A stretch of 64,000 nucleotides of DNA from positions 1 to 64,000 of the forward strand of contig CATWCP010000002.1 of NCBI GenBank assembly GCA_958349325.1. Reading direction: 5' to 3'. Of this stretch, positions 55,950 to 64,000 are shown in pieces. A program made the translations under genes and the position numbers. The notes under the pieces were generated by a model that saw nothing but the letters and a program-made list of their open reading frames with translations, ran no database searches and had not been told where the DNA came from. Numbering within the stretch: position 1 is the first letter of the stretch; each line of letters starts with the position of its first letter. The stretch comes from an uncultured Collinsella sp. Its GTDB lineage: Bacteria > Actinomycetota > Coriobacteriia > Coriobacteriales > Coriobacteriaceae.

Positions 55950-56013
55950 GTGAGGCGTTATTGCTGACGACATATTTATATCCAAAATCAGCTCATACTT
56001 CCACCTTGCCCCC

Positions 56014-56044
56014 GAACGGTTTTTTATAGGGGGTGAACGGCATA
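56014..56044. promoter_or_regulatory. Candidate operator, arcA copy 1
   Basis: GAACGG at 56014-56019 and again at 56035-56040, 21 bp apart, the second within GTGAACGGCATA. The identical arrangement stands upstream of arcA copy 2 although the surrounding sequence has diverged. Confidence 0.5.
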
Positions 56045-56286
56045 CACATATACTTCACGCATGGCACACTTCATCTTAATAAAGCGTATTTACGTGCTTA
56101 AACGCGTTTTAATCCTAAAATCAAATGGAACTAAACTTTGTTAAACCATCCTCAAATTGCATATTTCCAATAAAGCTATGAATAGAATTAGCGGTTCACA
56201 CCGCGTCTCAACCATTTTCATTTTTATTCAGAAAAAAGTTTTTCCTATTCATTTCTGTTAAATAAATTACCGTTTACCAGACGCTT

Positions 56287-56298
56287 GATACCGTTCAC
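56287..56298 (-). promoter_or_regulatory. Distal candidate operator half-site, arcA copy 1
   Basis: GTGAACGGTATC on the minus strand, identical to the site at 59436-59447 upstream of arcA copy 2 and similar to the proximal GTGAACGGCATA at 56033-56044, in opposite orientation. Confidence 0.45.
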
Positions 56299-56386
56299 CG
56301 GAAACTCAGTATAAGGCCCAGCGGATACCGGCTCGCTTTACGGCCCCATTTGTAACAACTTGACTTCTCGGTATAGAAAAACGGAC

Positions 56387-56418
56387 CCGCTTCCCCTAGG
56401 GAAACGGGTCCGTTTTCG
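56387..56418 (-). terminator. Aminotransferase terminator
   Basis: A strong inverted repeat, AAAACGGACCCG paired with CGGGTCCGTTTT, lies about 50 bp past the stop at 56466. The minus strand ends in a T-run. Confidence 0.88.
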
Positions 56419-56465
56419 ATTATCTTCGGCTAATTTGGATAAGGCCCCCGAAGACCATCGGAATC

Positions 56466-57590
56466 CTAGCGATCGAACTCCGCCAGTGCCTCGCCCAAAA
56501 GCCTCAGGCCCTCGCGCAGAACGTCCTCGCTCGCGCAGTAGCCCAGGCGTGCGCCACAGGGAAGCTCAAAGCGGCTGCCGGGTACCAGCAGCACTCCCCT
56601 CTCGGACAGCAGGCGCCTGCAGAACTCCTCGTCATCCTCGGGAATATCCAGCTGGATAAACGAGGTGGACACGCCCTGCGGGGCCGTCCAGGAAACGCGA
56701 TGCTGCGTATCGATCCAAGCCTGCGCGATATCGCGGTTGCCAAACACGATCTTGCGATTGCGCTCGAGAATCTTATCCTTGTGCTCAAGCACATAGGTCG
56801 CCAGGGCATCGTTGAACACGCCGCCGCAGATCATGGTGTAATCGCGATAGGTACGGATGCGGTTGGACACCTCTTCGTCGGCCAGGACCCAGCCCACGCG
56901 GGCCGCAGGCGTCGAATAGGTCTTCGACAACGAGTTGGTGACAATGGCCCTCTCGTACACGTCGACCATCGACATAAAGGACTCAGTGTTTTCGAGCGGC
57001 AGATACACCTCGTCGCACAGCACGTAGGCGCCCACCGAGCGGGCGATCTCGGCAATCTGGCCGAGCATATCGGCATCGAGCACCGTACCGATGGGGTTAG
57101 ATGCGTTGTTTATGCAGATAAGCTTGGTGTTGGGACGCACCAAGCGCTTGAGTTCCTCGATATCGGGCTTCCAGCCGAGTTCCTCGCGAAGCTCCCAATA
57201 CTCGACCTCGGCGCCCAGCGTGCGCGGAATCTCGTAGAGCGGCGCGTAGGTGGGCCACTCGGCGATAACATGGTCGCCGGGCTCGACCACAGCCATGATG
57301 GCGTTGAGGTTAGCGCCCGTGCAGCCATTGGTCTGCAGAATGTGATCGGGATTGACCTCCCGACGATACAGCTTGGCAACCTCGGCCTTAAACTCCGGCG
57401 AGCCCTCGATCCAGCCGTAGTTCATCTTCTCGCGGTCCAGGCGCTCGTAGAACGTGGCGCCGTCCTGTTCATCGAGCGCGCGCAGCTCGCCCATGGTGAG
57501 CGACGAGATCGTCGACTGGGCGATGTCCCACGTGGCGCTCTTCTCCCAAACGTTGAGCCATTCCTCAACGCCAATCGTCTTGATGTCCAT
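56466..57590 (-). CDS. PLP-dependent aminotransferase, class I/II
   Basis: 374 residues of fold type I. The PLP lysine is in TNSLSKTYSTPAARVGW; NGCTGANLNAIMA, AEWPTYAPLYE and INNASNPIGTVLD are cofactor and substrate regions. It lies between the two arcA copies on the same strand. Context suggests an amino acid linked to arginine metabolism, but the substrate cannot be read. The ATG at 57590 follows AAGGAG; the longer form adds 18 unconserved codons. Confidence 0.87.
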   Translation of the reverse strand: MDIKTIGVEEWLNVWEKSATWDIAQSTISSLTMGELRALDEQDGATFYERLDREKMNYGWIEGSPEFKAEVAKLYRREVNPDHILQTNGCTGANLNAIMAVVEPGDHVIAEWPTYAPLYEIPRTLGAEVEYWELREELGWKPDIEELKRLVRPNTKLICINNASNPIGTVLDADMLGQIAEIARSVGAYVLCDEVYLPLENTESFMSMVDVYERAIVTNSLSKTYSTPAARVGWVLADEEVSNRIRTYRDYTMICGGVFNDALATYVLEHKDKILERNRKIVFGNRDIAQAWIDTQHRVSWTAPQGVSTSFIQLDIPEDDEEFCRRLLSERGVLLVPGSRFELPCGARLGYCASEDVLREGLRLLGEALAEFDR

Positions 57591-57645
57591 GGCCAAGCTC
57601 CTTACAAAAGCAGTCATCCAATCGTGTTGACGTTCCTCATACAAG

Positions 57646-57679
57646 ATTGGGGCGGTGCGAAAACCCGCACCGCCCCAAT
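57646..57679 (-). terminator. Terminator of arcA copy 2
   Basis: A perfect 14-bp stem ATTGGGGCGGTGCG (57646-57659) pairs with 57666-57679, about 60 bp past the stop at 57740. It isolates arcA copy 2 from the aminotransferase. Confidence 0.85.
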
Positions 57680-57738
57680 GGGAGACATCTAATGGCAGCT
57701 AGATGTATGTATTATCACCTGTACGGGTCCTTGAAGAC

Positions 57739-59038
57739 CTTAGAGGTCCTCGCGCCAGAAGGGCATGCTCATGCAGCGCGGGCCGCCGCGGCCGCGGGAG
57801 AGCTCGGCGGAGGGCACGACGAGAAGGTCCAGGCCCTCCTTGTACAGCACGTCGTTGGTGACGGTGTTGCGGGCGTAGACGCAGATCTTGCCGGGCTCGA
57901 CGCACAGGGTGTTGGAGCCGTCGTTCCACTGCTCGCGGGAGGCCGCGATCGGGTCGCCGCCGCCGCAGGGGATCAGCTTGACCTGGTCGACGCCGGTGGC
58001 GTCCTCCAGGACGTGCTCGAGGGTGTCCTCGATCAGGCGGATGTTCACGTCGCCCGGGTTCTTGCCGGCGGTCAGCTCGTAGACGCGCAGGGTGCCCATG
58101 ATGGCGGGGTGGATCGTGAACTTATCGACGTCGATCTGGGTGAAGACCGTGTCGAGGTGCATGAAGGCGCGCGAGACCGGGATATCGAAGGCCAGGATGC
58201 GCTCGACCTTGGAGTCGGAGTTCCAGAAGATGTTCTGGGCCATGACGTCGATCGCGGCGGCCTGGGTGCGCTGGGAGATGCCGACGGCGAGGGTCTTCTC
58301 GTTGATGTTCAGCACGTCGCCGCCCTCGGTGTGGAACTGGCAGTCGCGGCGGAAGTACAGCGAGACGTCCTTGTAGTCGGGGTGGTACTTGAAGATGTAC
58401 TTGCCGTACAGGGTCTCGCGGTTGCGGGTGACCGAGTACATGCGGTTGAGGTTGACGCCCTCGCCGACGACCGCGAACGGGTCGCGGGTGAAGTAGAGGT
58501 TGGGCATCGGGTCGATGATCAGGTCGGACTCGGACTCGGAGTTGACCAGGGAGTCGAGGGTCGTGGACGCCGTGAGGGGCATGTCGATCTCGGACTTGGT
58601 CATGCCGGCCATGGTCTTCTTGACGAACTCGAGGTTGTCCTCGATGGAGTCCAGCTTCTCGCGGACGATCTGCGGCATGTGCTGGCCGCGGATGCCGGCC
58701 TCGGCGATGTACTGGTCGGTGAACTCGGCGCGGGCGCCGGGGACCTGGTCGAACACCTCGGCGACGAGGTTCTCGAGATAGAGGACCTCCACGCCCTGGT
58801 CCCTCAGGATCTGGGCGAAGGTGTCGTGCTCCTGCTGCGCGACCTCCAGGAACGGGACGTCGTCGAACAGGAGTCGCTCGAGCTCGTCGGGCGGCAGGTT
58901 GAGGAGCTCGTCGCCGGGACGGTGCAGGCAGACCTTCCTGAGCTTGCCGATCTCGGAAGGCACGTGCAGACCTTTCGTCATGGCCTCCTACCTTTCTTTC
59001 GGGCCCTTGTCAGGGCCGATTCGTTAGCGCCCCTCCGT
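57739..59038. repeat. 1,300-bp identical direct repeat, copy 2 (arcA)
   Basis: Partner of 54650-55949, offset 3,089 bp, same orientation. Recombination between them would delete the aminotransferase and one arcA copy. Confidence 0.9.
57740..58981 (-). CDS. arcA: Arginine deiminase, copy 2
   Basis: 413 residues, identical in protein and, as far as can be read, in DNA to the copy at 54651-55892. All catalytic motifs are intact (GGPRCMS, FHTEGG, HLDTVF). It has its own terminator and its own upstream region with the conserved GAACGG repeats, so it is probably expressed alone. It supplies a second dose of the enzyme without a second arcB. Confidence 0.95.
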   Translation of the reverse strand: MTKGLHVPSEIGKLRKVCLHRPGDELLNLPPDELERLLFDDVPFLEVAQQEHDTFAQILRDQGVEVLYLENLVAEVFDQVPGARAEFTDQYIAEAGIRGQHMPQIVREKLDSIEDNLEFVKKTMAGMTKSEIDMPLTASTTLDSLVNSESESDLIIDPMPNLYFTRDPFAVVGEGVNLNRMYSVTRNRETLYGKYIFKYHPDYKDVSLYFRRDCQFHTEGGDVLNINEKTLAVGISQRTQAAAIDVMAQNIFWNSDSKVERILAFDIPVSRAFMHLDTVFTQIDVDKFTIHPAIMGTLRVYELTAGKNPGDVNIRLIEDTLEHVLEDATGVDQVKLIPCGGGDPIAASREQWNDGSNTLCVEPGKICVYARNTVTNDVLYKEGLDLLVVPSAELSRGRGGPRCMSMPFWREDL

Positions 59039-59104
59039 ATGGGACGCTGCTTGCTGACAGCCCTAGTTATATCCAAAAACCACCTGCAATTCCACCTCGC
59101 CCCC

Positions 59105-59135
59105 GAACGGTCAGCAAAGTGCGATGAACGGTATA
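59105..59135. promoter_or_regulatory. Candidate operator, arcA copy 2
   Basis: GAACGG at 59105-59110 and 59126-59131, 21 bp apart as upstream of copy 1. The second lies in ATGAACGGTATA. Conserved TTATATCCAAAA and TTCCACCTNGCCCCCGAACG stretches lie on the arcA side. Confidence 0.5.
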
Positions 59136-59435
59136 TCGCATATGATTCCCCCATGATGCACTTCGGTTCTCTAAAGCAGGTTTTCAAAGGTAAATGTTCT
59201 TTTTTCTAAGGAATTAAGCTAGATTGCACAAATATTTTCATGTTTAGGAATTGCATAGCTAAAACGGTTTTCTGCATATATATGTCGTTTGTCCATGATT
59301 CAATTTGGATTCGATTATATTCAGCTCGCAATCATTCTTATTCATACATCCTCACCAGTTGAGTATGGATATAGATTGTTTCCAAACGAGTTGGACAGTT
59401 AGTTGCATGCCTTGTCAGCGTAAGAAGTAGGTAAA

Positions 59436-59447
59436 GATACCGTTCAC
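59436..59447 (-). promoter_or_regulatory. Distal candidate operator half-site, arcA copy 2
   Basis: GTGAACGGTATC on the minus strand, exactly as at 56287-56298. It lies about 90 bp upstream of ppk, so it could affect either gene. Confidence 0.45.
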
Positions 59448-59535
59448 GCGATACGTTCGTGCCAGCGGTCGACTAAATTGAGACAATAGTGAATTAGAGT
59501 TAGGCTACCGTCCCCTACGGGGACTGAACGGACAG

Positions 59536-61944
59536 ATGCATATGCCGAGCAAAATCGAAAAGAAGCAAAAGGCCGCCAAGCTGCGCAAGCCGCCGCGCGA
59601 CTTTTCGTATACGCAAAACCGAGAGCTTAGCTGGCTGCGCTTTGACAACCGCGTGCTTGACGAAGCCTTCGATGAGACCGTTCCGTTGTTCGAGCGTCTA
59701 AAGTTCGTGTCGATTTTCGAGTCTAACCTCGACGAGTTTCTCATGGTGCGCGTGGGCGGCCTGTCCGATCTGGCGGAGCTCAAAAAACAACCTGTCGACA
59801 ACAAGAGCAATATGACCGCCTCCGAACAGGTCGATGCTGTCATGGCCGAAATGCCCGGACTCCTTACCCGTTGGGAGTCCATCTTTAAGAGCATCGAGGG
59901 CAAGCTCGATACCTTGGGCGTTCACCGCGCCCGCATCGATTCGCTTACGCCCGAGGAGCGCACCTTCGTAACCCGCTACTTCCAGGCCTACGTGTCGCCG
60001 GTCATCTCACCGCTGGTCATCGATCCGCGCCACCCCTTCCCCAACCTGCGCAACGGCGCGCTCTATCTGGCCTGTGGTCTGGACGGCGCCACCGACGAGG
60101 AGAGCCTGCTGGGCCTTATCGAGATTCCCGCCTCGATGAACCGCGTGGTCGAGATCCCCTCGCCCACCGGCACCTACTCCTACATCTTGCTCGAGGACGT
60201 CATCCTCGCCTGCCTGGACAGCTGCTTTGGCTCCTATAAGCCGCTGGATCGTGCGCTGATCCGCGTCACCCGCAACGCCGACATCGATCCGGACGGCGAG
60301 GGCGTCGAAGAGGAAGAGGACTACCGCCAGCACATGAAGCGTATTCTCAAGAAGCGCCTGCGCCTACAGCCGGTAGTGCTCGCGGTCTCGGGGTCGCTCG
60401 AGAAGGCGACGCTCAAGACCATCCGCAAGGCGCTCGAGCTTTCGCGCCGCTCTGTCTTTACCTGCGATATCCCGCTCGACCTGGGCTACGTCTTTGGCAT
60501 TGAGGGCAAGATTCCCGAGCACCTGCGCAACGAGCTGCTCTTTACGCCGTTTAGGCCGCAGCCCAACCCCACCATCGACATGACCCGCTCCATCCGCGAG
60601 CAGGTGCTGCAGCACGACAAGCTGCTCTTTTATCCCTACGAGGCCATGAACCCCTTCCTGGATCTGGTGCACGAGGCCGCCTACGACCCCGAGTGCATCT
60701 CGCTGCGCATCACGCTCTACCGCGTGGCCAAGCAGAGCCGCCTGTGCGAGTCGCTGATCGATGCTGCCGAGAACGGCAAAGAGGTCACGGTGCTCATGGA
60801 ACTTCGTGCCCGCTTTGACGAGCAGAACAACATCGAGTGGGCCGAGCGTCTGGAAGAGGCAGGCTGCACCGTCATCTATGGTTCCGAGGGCTTTAAATGC
60901 CACTCCAAGATCTGCCAGCTCACCTATCGCGAGGGCATGGCGCTAACGCGCCTGACGCTGCTGGGCACCGGCAACTTTAACGAGAAGACGGCCAAACTCT
61001 ACAGCGACTTTATGCTCATGACCGCCCATCCCGGCATCGGCGAGGACGCCAACCTGTTCTTCCGCAACCTGTCGCTGGGCAACCTGCGCGGCGACTACCG
61101 CTTCCTGGGCGTGGCGCCGGTCGGACTGAAACCGCTCATCATGCGCGGGCTTGACCGCGAGATCCAGCGCGCCCTTGCCGGCGAGCCCGCCCGCGTGTTC
61201 TTTAAGCTCAACTCGCTGACCGACCGCGAGGTTATCGACAAGATCGCCGAGGCATCGTGCGCAGGAGTCCGCGTGGACATGATCATCCGCGGCATCTCGT
61301 GCCTCAAGCCCGGTGTTCCGGGCAAGACCGAGAACGTGCATGTCCGCTCTATCGTCGGACGCTTTTTGGAGCACGCGCGCGTTTACGCCTTTGGCGTGGA
61401 CTCGGACATGATTTACCTGAGCTCGGCAGACATGATGACGCGCAACACCGAGCACCGCGTGGAGATCGCCTTCCCCGTGCTCGACCCCACCTGCCGCGCC
61501 CTGGTACACGAGTACATGGGCATGCAGCTGCGCGACAACGTGAAGGCCCGCAGCCTCACGAGCGACGGCACCTGGGTCCCCGTAGAGCGTGCAGAGGGTG
61601 AGAAACCCTTCAACTCGCAGGAAGCTCTGCTGGAGCGTGCCTATCGCAACGCCGAGGCCGCGCCCGAGCCCGTCATTGAGGCGGAACCTGCCTCCGAGGC
61701 CGAGCCGCAGCCAGTAGCACCCAAGGTCCAAGAGGTCCAGGCGACCGTCATTGAGCCCGAGCCTGCACCTGCACCTCAGCCCGATCCGCAGGTCACCAAG
61801 CCCGCACCCGAGACGAGCGCCCGTCGCGATAAGCCCGCTGGCAAGACCAAGGCCATCGAGCGCCATCGCCCCGGCCGCGTGCGCATGGGCCTGGGTCTGA
61901 TCGGCCTGGGTCTTAAGACGCTCATTACCGGCAAGACGAAATAG
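59536..61944 (+). CDS. ppk: Polyphosphate kinase Ppk1 with a C-terminal extension
   Basis: 802 residues. Ppk1 polymerises the gamma-phosphate of ATP into polyphosphate. The N-domain starts RELSWLRFDNRVLDEA; the autophosphorylated His is in GFKCHSKICQ (about residue 456), with LGTGNFNEKTAKLYSDF and a second phospholipase-D-like half. The core ends near 690. A Pro/Glu/Ala-rich tail with a basic end (about 695-802) follows, unlike standard Ppk1. ATG 59536 or 59542; the ribosome-binding site is weak. Confidence 0.93.
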   Translation: MHMPSKIEKKQKAAKLRKPPRDFSYTQNRELSWLRFDNRVLDEAFDETVPLFERLKFVSIFESNLDEFLMVRVGGLSDLAELKKQPVDNKSNMTASEQVDAVMAEMPGLLTRWESIFKSIEGKLDTLGVHRARIDSLTPEERTFVTRYFQAYVSPVISPLVIDPRHPFPNLRNGALYLACGLDGATDEESLLGLIEIPASMNRVVEIPSPTGTYSYILLEDVILACLDSCFGSYKPLDRALIRVTRNADIDPDGEGVEEEEDYRQHMKRILKKRLRLQPVVLAVSGSLEKATLKTIRKALELSRRSVFTCDIPLDLGYVFGIEGKIPEHLRNELLFTPFRPQPNPTIDMTRSIREQVLQHDKLLFYPYEAMNPFLDLVHEAAYDPECISLRITLYRVAKQSRLCESLIDAAENGKEVTVLMELRARFDEQNNIEWAERLEEAGCTVIYGSEGFKCHSKICQLTYREGMALTRLTLLGTGNFNEKTAKLYSDFMLMTAHPGIGEDANLFFRNLSLGNLRGDYRFLGVAPVGLKPLIMRGLDREIQRALAGEPARVFFKLNSLTDREVIDKIAEASCAGVRVDMIIRGISCLKPGVPGKTENVHVRSIVGRFLEHARVYAFGVDSDMIYLSSADMMTRNTEHRVEIAFPVLDPTCRALVHEYMGMQLRDNVKARSLTSDGTWVPVERAEGEKPFNSQEALLERAYRNAEAAPEPVIEAEPASEAEPQPVAPKVQEVQATVIEPEPAPAPQPDPQVTKPAPETSARRDKPAGKTKAIERHRPGRVRMGLGLIGLGLKTLITGKTK

Positions 61945-61967
61945 TCGTTTGTAGAAGCAGTTTGTAG

Positions 61968-62010
61968 AAGCGCCCCGCATTTGAGGAAAGCCTCGGATGC
62001 GAGGCGCTTT
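61968..62010 (+). terminator. ppk terminator
   Basis: A compound hairpin with outer AAGCGCC/GGCGCTT, inner GCAT/ATGC and TGAGG/CCTCG, ending in TTTTCCC. A 12-nt tandem repeat GTTTGTAGAAGC covers 61947-61971, overlapping its 5' side. Confidence 0.8.
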
Positions 62011-62057
62011 TCCCTGCTACCATGGTGCGAACAACAACGCGAATGACAGGCAGGAAT

Positions 62058-63371
62058 ATGAAGCTCACTATAGAATCGATGACCTACGGCGCCGACGGGC
62101 TGGCGCACGCCGACAACGGCAAGGCCGTCTTTGTGCAGGGTGCCGTGGCAGGCGACACCGTCGAGGCCGAGGTCGTACAGGACGGCAAGTCATTCATGCG
62201 CGCCCGCACCACCGAGATTCTGGAGCCAAGCCCCAATCGCATTCAGCCTCCCTGCCCCTTCGTGGGCATCTGCGGCGGCTGCTCGTGGGGCAATCTCTCA
62301 CGCACGGCACAGCTCGCCGCCAAGGAGCAAAACCTGCGCTCCACGCTCGAGCGCATCGGCAAGTTCGCTCCTGAGCTGGCAGATGAGTTGGTACAGCCCA
62401 TCTGCCACACCAAGGACGACTGGGGCTACCGCAATAAAATCGAGCTCGAACCGACCGTCGTCAACGGTCGCGTGCGCCTTGGCATGCACGGTGTCGACCC
62501 CAGCAAAATCGTGACCGTCGATATGTGTCCGCTGTTCGATAAGCGCTTCCCGAAGGCACTCAAATCGGTCGTCGGCGCACTCAACTATCTAAGCGGCAGC
62601 CATGACTTGGGGCTCGAACGCGTGGGCATTCGCGCATCGCGCCGCACCAAGGCACTCGAGGTCGCACTCTGGACGCCCACAGGCTCTTTTCCGCGCTCGC
62701 AGGTCTCCCGCGTGCTGGCGGACGCCGCTCATCCTACGAGCATCGTACGCGTGATGAGCAAGGGCGAAAAGAAGGCCCGCCGTGTCTCCAAGGTCGAAAT
62801 GCTCGCCGGAGAGGGCTCATGGACCGAGAATATCGCCGAGGATCAGATGCGCTTGTCTGCCCCGTCTTTTTTCCAGGTCAATACCAAGGGCGCCGAGATT
62901 TTGATCGAGCTCGTCATGGACGCGCTCGATCCTCAGGAAGACGAGCTGGCCGTGGACCTGTACTGTGGTGCCGGCACCTTTACCCTGCCGCTCGCCCGCC
63001 GCTGCGATTTTGTCGCCGCCGTCGAGGCTTACGGTCCGGCCGTGCGCGACCTGCGTCGTAACCTCGAGATCAACAAGCTTGATAACGTCGACGTCATTGG
63101 CGGAGACGCGGTGCGCGAGTTCCCCGACCAGGATGCCGACGTCTTGGTGGTCGACCCGCCGCGTGCGGGCCTCGCCCCCGAAGCCATCGACCTTATCGCC
63201 AGCACGAGCGCTCGCGATGTCGCCTACGTGAGCTGCGACCCGGCCACCCTGGCGCGCGACCTCAAGCGCTTTGTCGAGGAAGGCACCTTCTCCCCCGTAA
63301 AGATCACGCCAGTCGACCTGTTCCCACAAACCTTCCACTGCGAGACCGTCGTCCACCTTAGGCGCAACTAG
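62058..63371 (+). CDS. 23S rRNA (uracil-5-)-methyltransferase RlmD/RumA family
   Basis: 437 residues. A TRAM domain (about 1-60) is followed by an iron-sulfur cysteine set (CPFVGICGGCSWG and VDMCPLF), a SAM domain (VDLYCGAGTFTLPLA, VVDPPRAG) and the catalytic Cys in YVSCDPATLARDL. The family makes m5U in 23S rRNA or tRNA (RlmD, RlmCD, TrmA-like). The exact target is unclear. The ATG at 62058 follows CAGGCAGGA. Upstream codons are rejected. Confidence 0.9.
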   Translation: MKLTIESMTYGADGLAHADNGKAVFVQGAVAGDTVEAEVVQDGKSFMRARTTEILEPSPNRIQPPCPFVGICGGCSWGNLSRTAQLAAKEQNLRSTLERIGKFAPELADELVQPICHTKDDWGYRNKIELEPTVVNGRVRLGMHGVDPSKIVTVDMCPLFDKRFPKALKSVVGALNYLSGSHDLGLERVGIRASRRTKALEVALWTPTGSFPRSQVSRVLADAAHPTSIVRVMSKGEKKARRVSKVEMLAGEGSWTENIAEDQMRLSAPSFFQVNTKGAEILIELVMDALDPQEDELAVDLYCGAGTFTLPLARRCDFVAAVEAYGPAVRDLRRNLEINKLDNVDVIGGDAVREFPDQDADVLVVDPPRAGLAPEAIDLIASTSARDVAYVSCDPATLARDLKRFVEEGTFSPVKITPVDLFPQTFHCETVVHLRRN

Positions 63372-63477
63372 CCACTTAATCATTGCTCAGAAAAATCATT
63401 GGGAAATCGAGCGTGGCAAGCGGAGGTCTTCGGGGTATAAGACGGCTAATTGTATGCCGCCTATGAAAGGAACCCTC

Positions 63478-64000
63478 ATGCCCAGCGTTGCCGTTCTCGC
63501 CGCCGATGGCTTTGAAACGATTGAATGTCTGACCATGGTCGACGTCATGCGTCGCGGCGGCGTGCGTGCCACGCTCGTCTCGATTATGCCCACGCGTGAG
63601 GTCGTAAGCTCGCTGCAGATCCCCGTGACCTGCGATGCGCTCTTTGATGAGATCAACTTTGACGAGTACGACTGCGTCGTGCTGCCCGGCGGCCTGCCCG
63701 GTGCCACCAACCTGCGCGCAGATCAGCGCGTCTGCGACGTAGTCTGCGAGTTCGCCGCAACCAAGCACGTCGCCGCCATCTGCGCCGCCCCGTTTATCCT
63801 GGGCGAGCTCGACCTGCTCGAGGGGCGCCATGCCACGTGCTTCCCTGGCTTTGAGAAAAGCTTCCCCGAAGGTGCCTATACCGGCGAGAAGGTCACGCAA
63901 GACGGCAACATCATCACTGCCAGCGGCATGGCACAGTCACTCCCCTTTGCATTGGAGCTGCTGCGCACGCTCGCCGGCGACAAGGCCGTCGAGAAGGTCG
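63478..64000 (+). CDS. DJ-1/PfpI family protein (partial, cut by window end)
   Basis: At least 174 residues visible, running off the right edge. It starts MPSVAVLAADGFETIECLTMVD, carries the nucleophile elbow Cys in AAICAAPFILGEL (about residue 102) and the Glu of GFETIE, all as in the DJ-1/YajL/ThiJ group. Members act as chaperones or glyoxalase/deglycase-like enzymes in stress; the activity is debated. The ATG follows GAAAGG. Confidence 0.9.
   Translation, partial: MPSVAVLAADGFETIECLTMVDVMRRGGVRATLVSIMPTREVVSSLQIPVTCDALFDEINFDEYDCVVLPGGLPGATNLRADQRVCDVVCEFAATKHVAAICAAPFILGELDLLEGRHATCFPGFEKSFPEGAYTGEKVTQDGNIITASGMAQSLPFALELLRTLAGDKAVEKV

Larger units (their letters stand above)
55893..56465. 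other. AT-rich region upstream of arcA copy 1
   Basis: 573 bp, AT-rich compared with both neighbours. It holds the GAACGG direct repeat (56014-56040), a distal inverted site (56287-56298) and the aminotransferase terminator (about 56387-56418). I assign no -10/-35 with confidence. Confidence 0.6.
58982..59535. other. AT-rich region arcA copy 2 / ppk
   Basis: 554 bp of divergent spacing. It holds the arcA candidate operators (59105-59135, 59436-59447), an AT-rich stretch 59200-59400 with no assignable gene, and a small GTCCCC/GGGGAC hairpin near 59510-59524 just before ppk. Confidence 0.6.

Noticed and set aside
53544..55967. 807-codon ORF opposite arcA and arcB
   Set aside because: Created by the extreme GC bias of arcA codons; Val/Leu/Asp/Gly-rich without motifs, and repeated opposite arcA copy 2.
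54650..59038. Duplicate arcA as a pure assembly artefact
   Set aside because: The two upstream regions are related but clearly different and each is continuous with different neighbours, so two real copies are more likely; long reads would settle it.

Overview
The window is a high-GC bacterial chromosome segment with tightly packed genes. I infer a Coriobacteriia-type actinobacterium, most likely Collinsella or a close relative. The grounds are the division cluster without ftsA but with sepF and divIVA, the pyrG-xerD pair, the arginine deiminase genes, the short anaerobe-type ThiC and the overall composition. The genus is an inference from gene content; no rRNA or tRNA gene is visible to confirm it.

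Layout. 0-6.3 kb: cysteine desulfidase-type protein, RpiB, Ndk, and the last two arginine biosynthesis enzymes (argG, argH) with a 56-residue ORF between them. 6.9-19.4 kb: a HAD phosphatase, DNA polymerase I, an M18 aminopeptidase, YaaA, a TPP riboswitch with thiC and thiD, an SGNH hydrolase, a PARG-type macrodomain protein and a BI-1 membrane protein. 19.6-22.2 kb: low-affinity phosphate transporter Pit with its DUF47 partner, then a nitroreductase. 22.4-46.1 kb (all minus strand): the dcw division and cell-wall cluster, mraZ-rsmH-ftsL-ftsI-murF-mraY-murD-ftsW-murG-murC-murB-ftsQ-ftsZ, then pgeF-pstS-pstC-pstA-pstB-phoU, then yggS-sepF-yggT-divIVA. The high-affinity phosphate operon therefore sits inside what is normally a continuous ftsZ-pgeF-yggS-sepF-yggT-divIVA block. 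murE and ftsA are absent from the cluster. 46.4-51.3 kb: xerD, pyrG, a small winged-helix protein and a DUF1846 protein. 51.4-51.9 kb: an intergenic island packed with repeats and hairpins. 51.9-59 kb: arginine catabolism, with a YfcC-type transporter, ornithine carbamoyltransferase, and two identical arginine deiminase genes flanking an aminotransferase. 59.5-64 kb: polyphosphate kinase, an RlmD-type RNA methyltransferase and a DJ-1/PfpI gene cut by the window edge.

How the genes work together. Three phosphate functions lie within 40 kb: Pit-DUF47, Pst-PhoU and Ppk. The arc genes would turn arginine into ornithine and carbamoyl phosphate for ATP; no carbamate kinase is in the window. argG and argH would run in the opposite, biosynthetic direction.

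Most unusual signals. (1) Two dispersed non-coding repeat families (87 nt and 63 nt, two copies each) whose ends or loops are conserved while hairpin stems change in a base-pair-preserving way. (2) A 1,300-bp identical arcA duplication with diverged flanks that still share a GAACGG direct repeat spaced 21 bp. (3) A row of TGGGG boxes over a good sigma-70 promoter upstream of mraZ. (4) A yggT gene with no ATG/GTG/TTG start, in frame right after the sepF stop. (5) A PARG-like protein with QEA in place of QEE. (6) The pst operon inside the division block, with a PHO-box-like direct repeat ahead of pgeF.
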